64,000 nt of DNA, taken from the NCBI GenBank assembly GCA_947247005.1, contig OX365948.1, positions 38,320,601 through 38,384,600 on the forward strand. Direction: 5' to 3'. The first letter of the stretch is position 1. Every line of letters starts with the position of its first letter. Source of the DNA: Spisula solida. Taxonomy: Eukaryota > Mollusca > Bivalvia > Venerida > Mactridae. The position numbers and the translations under genes were made by a program. This document shows positions 36,201 through 46,540 of the stretch, piece by piece. Under the pieces are notes generated by a model that was not told where the DNA came from, ran no database searches, and saw only the letters and a program-made list of their open reading frames with translations.

Positions 36201-39200
36201 AGTGGTTAATGTGCTGGATTTGTAGCATCGTTTCAGTGGTTAATGTGCTGAATTTGTAGCATTGTTTCAGTGGTTAATGTGCTGGATTTGTAGCATCGTT
36301 TCAGTGGTTAATGTGCTGGATTTGTAGCATCGTTTCAGTGGTTAATGTGCTGGATTTGTAGCATCGTTTCAGTGGTTAATGTGCTGGATTTGTAGCATCG
36401 TTTCAGTGGTTAATGTGCTGGATTTGTAGCATCGTTTCAGTGGTTAATGTGCTGGATTTGTAGCATTGTTTCAGTGGTTAATGTGCTGGATTTGTAGCAT
36501 CGTTTCAGTGGTTAATGTGCTGGATTTGTAGCGTTGTTTCAGTTGTAAATGTGCTGGATTTGTAGCGTCGTTTCAGTGGTTAATGCATGGATAGCTATTT
36601 ATAAAGCTATCCTGAAGCTAAGGGGAGACATACTGATTTTGTGCGTCTTGATGGATGTCTCAAAGTTTGTTGACACTTTTTCCTTTAACCACTGGTCCAA
36701 TTTAAATGCTTGGTACCAAGCCTAGTTGTCAGGAATTTTAGACGGGATTGATTTTTGGCCAGGGTTAATATGGCCCCCTGTGGGAGATATACGGTTTTTT
36801 GTCAAAAACCCTTCTTGTTTACCTTTATCTTTAACATATTTAAACCTATATTCTTTGTGATATTTCAGGTGGCGAAAGAAATCCTGGAAAAGGCATCTAA
36901 AACTCACAAGGAAAGAATTATGGTAAGATATCTGTGGCATTAAAAAAGTAGTTTTGTTTCAGCTCACCTGAGCATGAAAAAAATATTTATTGTCCAGATG
37001 ACCGGTATGCATCAATATTTTCATAGTCTACTGAATGGCTTCTGACCTGACTGTACTGGGATGATGTTATGTATAGTTGGTCGATCACGACAGGTCTCTG
37101 TTGATCAATATAGTTTATTGCAATTTCAAATAGTGCATGGGTTAAAAATTGGGTGTGTGAGAAGGGTGTAACTGTATACCATGATTCAGTGCTACTAAAA
37201 GTACTATTATTCAGAGCTGCAGCATAGGGATTGTGCATAATAACTATTTATCACATAACCTGCGGTCCAGGAGTGCCGTAAAGCTGTGCCGTTCAGCACT
37301 CCCGAACTGTGCAATAAATATTTAAATTAGCTTGATGTAACGTTAGCCAATCCCTGCATTGATCCGTCAATGACGTCGGGTAATATCAACGTCGCCACGA
37401 CGTCACACGCATTGTACCGCTGAATTTTGGCTGAAACATATGCAGCGTACATCGTCCTTTTGAACAATAATGTGCATTTTTTAAGGTTACATTATGTGAT
37501 AAATAGAATCTTACTTTCGTGCTCATTATACATACGAGTTTTATTAAACTCGTCGACTAAAACAATATGATACTTGGCAAAGCCTCTTGTCATATCATTT
37601 TGACCACTCGTTTAATAAAACTCGTATGTAATGAGCACGAACGTAAGATCCTCTATGTATCAGTTGTTAGATGTACATTGTAGTGTTCGAAATTCAGTAA
37701 CAAAGTTGATAGAAACATAACGTTTTGCAATACTTGACATAATATGGCAACAAAGGTATTGCCTAGAAGTCTGCCATCTCTCAATAAAATTTAAGATCTG
37801 CCTTGCGTTCAAGGAAACATTATGTGACGTACCTTTCGTACCTGGTACCCACCTGTTATTCATTGAACGGTATGTTATAAAAAACATGTCTGTCACATGC
37901 GCACATGTTTGGCTAACCATATCCAGAGGTGGTGTGCGTGTATTGGTGACAAAAGAATGTGAATAGTAAAACCCGTGTATCTGTACATATTTCGAACTGA
38001 GAACGGAAAAAACCCGGTATTTATTGTTTGCCACACACAAAGCTTACAACGAAGGCTTATAGCGACAAAAAACTGTGATTTTTAACATGTTTGCAGGTAG
38101 CTAGCTGCTTTCCTTGAACGTAGGGCTGTTTAAGATACTGTTGAAGAATATCATATAAAAAAACACTGTACATGTTGTTTCATGAGGGGAGGGTATTGCT
38201 TCACATCAAGGTACTGTTTTATCAAAGCATTTACGCTAGTCTTAAACTTAAGTCCAAATTTAAATTCTTTATAATTCTTTAACAACTGCAAAATAGGGAC
38301 AGATATGGTGCGTACAGGACTGTTTTGACTGAAAGATAACAAATAGTGTGCAGGCCTTCATCACAGTTTGAATTGGTTTAAGAAATATAAAGAATTTTAA
38401 TTTGGACATAGATTTAAGATATCCGTGAGGGCTTTGATAAAATAGTACCCTAAGTATGTGATAAGTTATAGAGAATGAAAACATGGGGTTGTATTATTTG
38501 TCGAGGGCGTAGCGAATAAGATACACAAGCGTTACTGTATTATAGTCGTCCAATCACAAGATCTTTAGGGCCTGTCTATTTTGCATGCAATTAACATAAA
38601 ATTTCAAATACTTACATGGTCTAATGATTTCAAATGAAGACCCAGCACTATTCATCCATTGAAATTGACTTATTCAAGATGTTTGTAACTATGGAATGTC
38701 ATTCATAAAATTATATTTTGATATTCATGTGAATCAGTAGCCAGCCAGTCTGTAGCTAGTGTTTAGATACATTGTACTCTAGTGCTGCAGCATTATGTTT
38801 CGTTAGATCTTGGATGGAACAAAGGAGAGTGCAAGTTTTAATATCAATGCATGATATTAGTTATGAGTTGTAAAGGGGTCTACTGGATTCAGCTTGTCCG
38901 TCTGCCTGTCCGTAGACGCATTCTTGTAGACGCAACTCCTACAGTTTTGGAAGGATTTCACTCAAACTTTCACAGATGAACAACCTCAACATATAGATGA
39001 CCATGAAGAAAGGAATTTGCGCTGCGATGAATTTTGGCAGAATTATGGCCCTTTACCAGCAAGCAGGGGTATATTAGTCTGCCGAATGGCGACAGCTCTA
39101 GTTTAGTATCATGCATGCATTGTAGTTTTTTTACTCATTCCTTTGAAAATTAAGACCCACTGGTCACTTTACCGAAATAAATCTATCTATTGATTATGAT

Positions 39201-39362
39201 TGCATTGAGTCCCACCTCTTTACTTAACATCTAGTATGTTATTGTCATAATTATGATATGAATGTATTAAAGTCAAACTTTCTTTCATTGTAGGAATTTA
39301 ATCAGCATCTGGATAACCTGACAGAACATTTTGATATTCCTAAAGTTAGCTGGACGAAATAA
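30220..39362 (+). CDS. FAM32A: FAM32A, spliceosomal exon-ligation factor (four exons)
   Basis: FAM32A is a small nuclear protein of the late (step II and post-catalytic) spliceosome, where its C-terminal tail reaches the active site and helps exon ligation. Exons are 30220-30290, 35015-35171, 36869-36922 and 39294-39362. They join in frame to 116 aa, against 112 in human. The N-terminus MADYENVSRGALKLKGVSD matches the family start. A lysine run (about residues 23-28) leads into KDKDKEL. ILEKASKTHKERI and the end HFDIPKVSWTK are the family's strongest signatures. All introns are GT-AG. Polyadenylation signals AATAAA lie at 39474 and 39483. Introns contain a SINE, two TIR elements and a 34-bp minisatellite, but the coding exons are undamaged. 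Confidence 0.96.
30520..30755 (-). mobile_element. tRNA-derived SINE in FAM32A intron 1
   Basis: On the minus strand TAGCCAAGTGGTTGAGCG (30723-30740) fits the A box exactly, and GGTCTCGGGTAATGATCCC (30686-30704) is a degenerate B box. The body continues to CTCTCGACACCTCATTCCTG, which recurs at about 53207. The copy at 53205-53345 shares both the head and the tail. Confidence 0.75.
30790..32080. other. FAM32A intron 1 sequence, nothing recognised
   Basis: AT-rich intron DNA with only short accidental frames. Confidence 0.4.
32082..32410. mobile_element. CAGGGGCGTAG-ended TIR element, inverted copy
   Basis: Opposite in orientation to 29459-29782 and about 85-90% alike by eye. It ends CAGGTGCGTAGCTACCTGTA on the left and CTAGCTACGCCCCTG on the right. 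CCCAC borders both ends, a probable short target duplication. Confidence 0.8.
33000..33330. repeat. Dispersed repeat with repeated TCTCCTGCAT
   Basis: The decamer TCTCCTGCAT or a close variant appears at least five times in about 300 bp, with ACATGC and GCATGT near the two ends. It is an unclassified non-coding repeat in FAM32A intron 1. Confidence 0.45.
33502..34005. mobile_element. Intact 504-bp hAT-type MITE
   Basis: The ends TAGGGGTGACTATTG and GGCCCACCCCTA form short inverted repeats. The target duplication TAGGTTAG is perfect (33494-33501 and 34006-34013). The left half holds repeats of ACTATTGCRATACTATTG and the right half holds ACTATCG repeats plus ATGCATCGATATTTCGATGC. No transposase. 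It lies in FAM32A intron 1. Confidence 0.92.
35015..35171 (+). CDS. FAM32A: FAM32A exon 2
   Basis: Follows TTATTAAAG. It encodes the lysine-rich stretch, a variable serine-rich linker (NIATNSGASSDDG), and DRRTKAEMAFEKAKEEK, which is conserved in the family. It ends in phase 0 at GTATGC. Confidence 0.96.
35330..36590. repeat. 34-bp minisatellite in FAM32A intron 2
   Basis: About 36 copies of GTTTCAGTGGTTAATGTGCT followed by GGATTTGTAGCATC. The first units (from 35315, GTGGTCCAGTGGTTAATGCG) look like the A-box end of a tRNA-derived SINE, so the array probably arose from one. It begins about 150 bp after exon 2. Confidence 0.95.
36595..36868. repeat. Dispersed bivalve-type repeat piece before FAM32A exon 3
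   Basis: CTTGGTACCAAGCCTAGTTG and ...GGCCAGGGTTAATATGGCCC recur with changes at about 54115-54190 and 49440-49560. They belong to a low-copy dispersed family, non-coding. Confidence 0.5.
36869..36922 (+). CDS. FAM32A: FAM32A exon 3
   Basis: 54 bp, phase 0 at both ends, encoding VAKEILEKASKTHKERIM. The acceptor is TATTTCAG and the donor GTAAGA. Confidence 0.96.
37506..37660. repeat. Inverted repeat with 45-bp arms
   Basis: The arms carry CTTACTTTCGTGCTCATTA and TAATGAGCACGAACGTAAG, with CATACGAGTTTTATTAAACT inside. A second inner pair, ATGATA and TCATATCAT, flanks the centre. It lies in FAM32A intron 3. Confidence 0.85.
38860..39110. repeat. Dispersed repeat in FAM32A intron 3
   Basis: Contains GTCCGTCTGCCTGTCCGTAG, then a block ending GAATTATGGCCCTTTACCAG. 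This is the usual composition of a dispersed mollusc repeat class. Boundaries are approximate. Confidence 0.5.
39294..39362 (+). CDS. FAM32A: FAM32A exon 4 with stop
   Basis: Encodes EFNQHLDNLTEHFDIPKV and the terminal SWTK before TAA. This tail is almost invariant in the family. Confidence 0.97.
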   Translation, partial: EFNQHLDNLTEHFDIPKVSWTK

Positions 39363-39934
39363 AATCAAGAGGATATTTTGGACATTTATATAATTATTTC
39401 CTAAAACACTAGCGTTGGTTATTCATTTGATGTTTTATACATGCAATGATGATTGTGATAGTGGACACTTGGAAATAAATTCAATAAATCCTCGACGATT
39501 AGATAGGTATACATTCCCTCCAAGAAGATAAAGACCACATTTTACAATGTATATCTAATGCTGACTGGTGTGGATGTCCTAATTATTTCGTTGTTTGATA
39601 AGGCTGGTACTTCTGGCAGTGTAATTGATCATTTATAAGCCTTTTTGATAGTATTTACATTAGCTAAAGATCTGTAGTGTAAAAGATCATTTGGTCAGTC
39701 AGATTTCAGTTTGTGTGATAATATTATAGTCTGTCAGGTTGGAATTGTTACTAAAATAAATTAAATTACTACGAGTATATGATACACAAACCTGTCGACT
39801 TGGATAATATTTTGGTGAAAGGATTATTTCAATACCGGTATGTCAGCACTCACAGCTGTTATGATGACAGACAATAGGCTACTGATGTCAGTAATGATGA
39901 ACTTCGCCGTGGTAACAAACTATATTCTACTGAT

Positions 39935-40036
39935 AGTAAAATACATCGATCAAACCGATGATGACAGCATGTTGCTGGTGAACTGAGTAAAATACATCGA
40001 TCAAACCGATGATGACAGCATGTTGCTGGTGAACTG
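39935..40036. repeat. Perfect two-copy 51-bp tandem duplication
   Basis: AGTAAAATACATCGATCAAA starts at 39935 and again at 39986. The two copies appear identical, so the duplication is recent. Confidence 0.95.
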
Positions 40037-40063
40037 ACTGGCATTTGTGTATGAAGACATGTA

Positions 40064-41027
40064 CAAGGGGTGATCAATATATTCGAGAACTTTCCTTCGT
40101 ACTTTTGAATATTGATTCTAGAACAATGAAATTACCAACTGACGTAAATCAATCAATTATCTGGCATTTAAATTAATTAATTATATGGTGACATCATAAG
40201 GGACTTGATGAGGTCACTTATTGCAACCAAGGTGCAGTGCGCACATCAAGCATATCAGACAATACATAATTACAAACCAACGGCATTTTAAGATTAACGC
40301 CAAACTTGGAGAATCCTTGTGATATCTCAAATATGACTTGACTAAAATGTATGTAGATTCTTTGTGCTCTAAATCAGCGATCTACACATGATTCCATTGT
40401 TTATGTGATTATAGGGACTCTGCTAAATTGATGTGCCGATAAAATAACGGTAAATGGAAGCATTAACACTGCGGTAGGGACACTGCCCCTTAATTTCTGC
40501 AAATAAGAGGTATAGTTCTGAATCATTTGTTACTGACAAAAACTTAAGGCTGGTCTGGGTTACAGAACAATACATCTTTGACTCCGGTTCAAAATGGTTC
40601 GTTAGAAATCCCCCTCTAAGCTTGCTAAGGGCGTGCTTCCTTCTTCATCGGGATAATTCAACTACCGGGTATGTAAAGCCAACAGCCTTTTCCAGAGTTT
40701 TATTTCCAATCACACATCGTTACTCTATCTCATCCACCTTACATTACAGAGTCTGCTATTTATGACTTATTTCTGTATTGAAAGGAAAACAATCGTATAC
40801 ATGCAGTCTGACAGGAATCCAGAAAGGAGCTAGGTGCTACTCAAACAGTGACACTTGGAATGACGTCATGTGACCGTCAACTTTATGCAACCTTGCATCA
40901 ATTAAAATATGTTACAAGTGAATTTGGTCAGAGATATTTTACTCTGGTGACGCTAATTTGCTTTTGAGCTTTGCTAGCAAAACAAAATTGCCAAATGAAA
41001 TGTCCTCGAACATATTGATCACCCCTC
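40064..41027. mobile_element. Mariner-like TIR element, about 0.96 kb
   Basis: The left end CAAGGGGTGATCAATATATT and the reversed right end TGAGGGGTGATCAATATGTT are inverted repeats of about 27 bp, with TA flanking each side. I found no transposase motif inside, so it is a non-autonomous or decayed copy. Confidence 0.75.
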
Positions 41028-41374
41028 ATATTTATACTTGCATTGGGTATCTGCCTATCATGTTTTCTGCGTATTTATTTGAAATATTGTCAGGAATTGT
41101 TTTGCAATGAATAAATGACACATAGATAATTTAAGTTACTAGTTACTTCAATTCTATAATTAATACAGAATTATCATACACACATGTATACACTGCCTTT
41201 TACTGGGTGTTATAGTTAGTTCACATCGTCTCAGTGCTTCCTGTAGTGTTCGATATTATATTGCAGTCACACTTTTGGTAACGTTGGCCAATCTGCCTAG
41301 TAAACAAGATTTGTCTGGTCTATTTCTCTGTAATTATAAATATTAGTACTATGCTGGTCTCTGAAGATTACATA

Positions 41375-43330
41375 CCTGTATCAGTACAGTATCAGGGGGT
41401 ATCACATACCTGTGTCATTACAGTACCAGGGTATCACATACCTGTATCAGTACAGTATCAGGGGGTATCGCATACCTGTGTCAGTACAATATCAGGGTAT
41501 CACATACCTGTGTCATTACGGTATCCGGGTATCACATACCTGTGTCAGTACAGTATCAGGGGGTATCACATACTTGTGTCAGTACAGTATCAGGGTATCA
41601 CATACCTGTGTCAGTACCGTATCAGGGGGTATCACATACCTGTGTCAGTACAGTATCAGGGTGTCACATATCTGTGTCAGTACAGTATCAGGGTATCACA
41701 TACCTGTGTCAGTACCGTATCAGGGGGTATCACATACCTGTGTCAGTACAGTATCAGGGTATCACATACCTGTATCAGTACAGTATCAGGGTATCACATA
41801 CCTGTGTCAGTACCGTATCAGGGGGTATCACATACCTGTGTCAGTACAGTATCAGGGTATCACATACCTGTGTCAGTACAGTATCAGGGTATCACATACC
41901 TGTGTCATTACAGTATCAGGGGGTATCACATACCTGTGTCAGTACAGTATCAGGGGGTATCACATACCTGTGTCAGTACAGTATCAGGGGTATCACATAC
42001 TTGTGTCAGTACAGTATCAGGGGGTATCACATACTTGTGTCAGTACAGTATCAGGGGGTATCACATACTTGTGTCAGTACAGTATCAGGGGGTATCACAT
42101 ACTTGTGTCAGTACAGTATCAGGGGGTATCACATACTTGTGTCAGTACAGTATCAGGGGGTATCACATACTTGTGTCAGTACAGTATCAGGGGGTATCAC
42201 ATACTTGTGTCAGTACAGTATCAGGGGGTATCACATACTTGTTTCAGTACAGTATCAGGGGGTATCACATACCTGTGTCAGTGTACCGTACCAGGGTATC
42301 ACATACCTGTGTCAGTGTACAGTATCAGGGTATCACATACCTGTGTCAGTGTACAGTATCAGGGGGTATCACATACCTGTGTCAGTGTACAGTATCAGGA
42401 TATCACATACCTGTGTCAGTACAGTATCAGGGTATCACATACCTGTGTCAGTGTACAGTATCAGGGTATCACATACCTGTGTCAGTGTACAGTATCAGGC
42501 GGTATCACATACCTGTGTCAGTACAGTATCAGGGTATCACATACCTGTGTCAGTGTACAGTATCAGGGGGTATCACATACCTGTGTCAGTACAGTATCTG
42601 GGGGTATCACATACCTGTGTCAGTACAGTATCAGGGTATCACATACCTGTGTCAGTGTACAGTGTCAGGGGGTATCACATACCTGTGTCAGTACAGTATC
42701 AGGGTATCACATACCTGTGTCAGGATACAGTATCAGGGTATCACATACCTGTGTCAGTACAGTATCAGGGTATCACATACCTGTGTCAGGGTGTCACATA
42801 CCTGTGTCAGTTCAGTATGAGGGGGTATCACATACCTGTGTCAGTATACAGTATCAGGGTGTCACATACCTGTGTCAGTGTACAGTATCAGGGGGTATCA
42901 CATATATGCCTGTGTCAGTACAATATCAGGGTGTCACATACCTGTGTCAGTACAGTATGAGGCGGTATCACATACCTGTGTCAGTGTACAGTATCAGGGT
43001 GTCACATACCTGTGTCAGTGTACAGTATCAGGGTGGCACATACCTGTGTCAGTGTACAGTATCAGGGGGTATCACATATATGCCTGTGTCAGTACAATAT
43101 CAGGGTGTCACATACCTGTGTCAGTACAGTATCAGGGTGTCACATACCTGTATCAGTACAGTATCAGGGGGTATCACATACCTGTATCAGGGTATCACAT
43201 ACCTGTGTCAGTACAGTATCAGGGTATCACATACCTGTGTCAGTACAGTATCAGGGTATCACATACCAGTGTACAGTGTCAGGTAATCACACGCCTGTGT
43301 TAGTAAAATATCAGGGTGTATCATAATCCA
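41375..43330. repeat. 31-36-bp minisatellite between FAM32A and UTP3
   Basis: About 60 units of CAGTATCAGGG(GG)TATCACATACCTGTGTCAGTA with unit-length variants: GGGGG against GGG, and an extra GT in GTGTACAG from about 42275. All three forward frames are open for 470-620 codons only because the unit lacks stops. Unit length is not a fixed multiple of three. Not a gene. Confidence 0.96.
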
Positions 43331-43915
43331 TTACACGAGATTTGTGCGTATGTCTCGTGTGTATCAACCAGTTCATCTCTAGTTATGTTTAAAACTCTGA
43401 AAACGTCTAATAAAAATGTCGAATTAAGAAAATATGTAGGCCTAAGCGTAATTCAAACAATGTCGATAAGGGAGACTACTGCGGTAGAATTGTTCGGTCA
43501 GACCCGTGTTCCGTATTTCTAGCGGCCATGCTTTCCTGTAAATGTTGACATCGTCTATATTTATTGTTTTTGTCTGATCTACTCAATATTTGGGTGGCTT
43601 CTGGTGATGTGATTTGTGTCTTGCGATATATTTTCTACTCAACATGCCGAGGTAATAAAATATTATATGTATTATATTCAATTTGGAAGTTTACATTTTG
43701 TCATATCTTTCGGATAAGTCAGATTTCGGATAAGAAAAGTTCTAACATTTCCTGTATTATGATATAACACGGAATTGAATTGTGTGAGATACAAGTCAAT
43801 GGAAATATTGATAGCAGGATTAATAGCTGTCCTATTTTGAGTAGATGTAAGAATTGAAATTCTGATATATTGCTCATTTTCATAGTACATCTTGACTGGC
43901 TCCCTATTAACTTAT
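43331..43915. other. Spacer that may hold the UTP3 promoter
   Basis: No repeat is recognised. A short ATG frame at 43350-43360 ending at a weak GT would join UTP3 exon 2 in phase, but the support is too weak to annotate an exon. Confidence 0.3.
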
Positions 43916-44638
43916 GGCAGTGGCTAGCCGTCCGGCACCGGACGACTAGACAGCGGAATTAGTCGTCCGTCATCGGACGACTAGCAAACGATACATGCAT
44001 TGGCTAGGTAACTGTCATTCTATTTCTATGCATTAGGCATCCATAATTTCAGTTATTTTCTTGTGATAAGTATCACATATGTTTCTACCTTGTAATAAAC
44101 TACGAATTAAGCAAGACAAGTAAGTGCATTTATCTGCATCCATTTTGTGACCGGCCGTGTATCTCCGTATAATGTCCGCCGTATTGGAAAACAAACAAAG
44201 TACGCACGTTAATTTGCCGAAGTAACACAAACAAAGATATATGGCAATTAATTACTTTTCATTCGCAGTTTTAATAGCACATATATACAAAACAATACAA
44301 TTACAATTGTATTTTTTTGTAAATTTTAAATACAATATACAATCAGGGAGTTTAGAATAGGACCTACCAAGATACGATTCATAAACGCACGCATGTAAAT
44401 TAAACTTCGTGATAAACGGTAACATTGTTTTCACGCTATTCTAACCAGTGACATTCCAAACTGTCAATTACCTAACACAGCAATTTCATTTTTTCAGCAT
44501 GAAGTGAAGTCATATACTATCCCCATCCTCATAATACTGTAATTGAAACTTTCTATGTTCCATTACTACTTCTATTTCTAATGCCTGACGACTAATTTCG
44601 CTGTCTAGTCGTCCGGCGCCGGACGGCTAGCCACTGCC
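43916..44638. mobile_element. TIR element copy 1, 55-bp inverted ends
   Basis: Left: GGCAGTGGCTAGCCGTCCGG, continuing CACCGGACGACTAGACAGCG. Right: the same read backwards. The inverted similarity spans about 55 bp and is itself rich in the GGACGACTAG motif. Non-coding. It is followed directly by a second copy. Confidence 0.92.
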
Positions 44639-44649
44639 TTAACTTATAC

Positions 44650-45328
44650 GCAGTGGCTAGCCGTCCGGCACCGGACGACTAGACAGCGAAATTAGTCGTC
44701 CGTAATCGGACAACTAGCAAACGATACATGCATTGGCTAGGTAACTGTCATTCTATTAGGCATCCATAATTTCAGTTATTTTCGTGTGATAAGTATCACA
44801 TATGTTTCTACCTTGTAATAAACTACGAATTAAGCAAGACAAGTTAGTGCATTTATCTGCATCCATTTTGTGACCGGCCGTGTATCTCCGTATAATGTCC
44901 GCCATATTGGAAAACAAACAAAGTACGCACGATAATTTGCCGAAGTAACACAAACAAAGATATATGGCAATTAATTACTTTTCATTCGCAGTTTTAATAG
45001 CACATATATACAAGACAATACAATTACAATTGTATTTTTTTGTAAATTTTAAATACAATATACAATCAGGGAGTTTAGAATAGGATACGATTCATAAACG
45101 GTAACATTGTTTTCACGCTATTACACAGTGTATAACCAGTGACATTCCAAACTGTCAATTATCTAACACAGCAATTTCATTTTTTCAGCATGAAGTGAAG
45201 TCATATACTATCCCCATCCTCATAATACTGTAATTGAAACTTTCTATGTTCCATTACTACTTCTATTTCTAATGCCGGACGACTAATTTCGCTGTCTAGT
45301 CGTCCGGCGCCGGACGGCTAGCCACTGC
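44650..45328. mobile_element. TIR element copy 2, tandem with copy 1
   Basis: About 95% identical to copy 1 by eye, with the same orientation and the same ends. It has a 40-bp internal deletion near 45090. The 11-bp spacer TTAACTTATAC resembles the left flank of copy 1 (TTAACTTATG). Confidence 0.92.
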
Positions 45329-45344
45329 CTAACTTATATAGAAG

Positions 45345-46420
45345 GCAGTGGCTAGGGAACTGGCACCGGACGACTAGACAGCGAAATTATTCGTTTTGGC
45401 ACCGGTTCGCTAGCCAACAGTATGTGCATTGGCTAGGAAACCGTCATTCTATTTCCATGTATAAGGCATCCGGAATTTCAGTTATTTTCTTGTGGTAAGA
45501 ATCACGTATGTTTCTACATTATAGCAGAAAAACGGTGATTTTGCCCATACGTTAACGGGACGAAAACCATGCGTAAACATAAAGATTCACGCGAGAACGC
45601 GCTGTTAACGTCCAGTTTTACGTATGCTCATTTCAGGGCCTCATCGACAAAAATAAACGATTTTACAACGTCTTATGAACTGCAATTCCCATTTTATTTG
45701 TAACTGCTAATTAATTTTCTATAATATTTCAATAACAAATTTAAATAAACCCGCATTATCCATGTTTTCTTGGTATTTGCCGATCCCGGAAGTCGACGCT
45801 CATAACAAAAACTGTAAAAACGTAACGTTTGTTTTCGCGACGTTATGTTTGTTTACGCGACGCCACAAAATCTCCCGCCAAAATGTAATTATTTCGAAAT
45901 ACAAATGCATAAATTGATGTTTTGTATGCTATAATAGCGTTTACGCATGTTTTTTCGTGCTATAACATCTGCAGAGTCCCTCGGGAGCGTTGGTGCCCTC
46001 GCCCTAACGGGCCTGGGCACCAACCGTCCCTCGGGACTCTGCAGATGTTATAGCACGAAAAAGCATGCGTTAACCCTACATTTGTACCTTATAATATTAA
46101 TAAACTACAAATTCGGCAAGACTTGACAGTGCATTTATCTGCATCCAATTTGTGACCGGTCGTGTATCTCCGTATAATGTCTGTCATATTGGAATGATAT
46201 AAATCATTGTTGGGTTTTATAAAGCGCGTAAAATAGCAATGCTGAATGGTGCAGCTGTGTATTAGAAATAGAGCTAGAAGTAGTAAGGGAACCGAGAATG
46301 TTTCAATTACAGTATTATGAGGATTGGGGAAAGTATATTTCTTCATGCTGAAAAAAATGAAATTGCTGTGTATTAAAGGTAATTGACAGTTTGGAGTGTC
46401 ACTGGTTATAATGCCCATGG
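45345..46420. mobile_element. TIR element copy 3, interrupted and partly inverted
   Basis: It begins GCAGTGGCTAGGGAACTGGC, is more diverged, and is split by a 560-bp insertion at about 45526-46085. It resumes TAATAAACTACAAATTCGGC. From 46258 to 46415 the right half of the element appears on the opposite strand, so this copy was rearranged. Confidence 0.8.
45526..46085. mobile_element. Insertion with a 128-bp hairpin end
   Basis: Foreign sequence inside TIR copy 3. It contains CpG-rich blocks (GTTTTCGCGACGTTATG, GTTTACGCGACGCC) and ends in a hairpin at 45943-46070, where ACGCATG...GTGCTATAACATCTGCAGAG pairs with its complement around CCCTAACGGG. The class is unknown. Confidence 0.7.
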
Positions 46421-46540
46421 CAATGGTTCTTTGAAGCTTAGTTTCTTTATAGAAATTAAGTACCCTGTTATACATGTATACAGTAATGTCACTTTAATTT
46501 GTCATTCTTCATGCCAAAAAAATATGTTGTATTTAACCAG

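Noticed and set aside
41351..43286. Three overlapping frames of 472-624 codons
   Set aside because: They are the three readings of one minisatellite with no stop in its unit, without domain, start context or exon signals.
43350..43360. Candidate first UTP3 exon of 11 bases (MSRV joining PKRDAKK)
   Set aside because: The phase fits, but the donor is weak and so short a match can occur by chance.
45569..45621. Candidate first UTP3 exon (MRKHKDSREN...) in the right phase with a GTATGC donor
   Set aside because: It lies inside a 560-bp transposon-like insertion and does not resemble known SAS10 N-termini.
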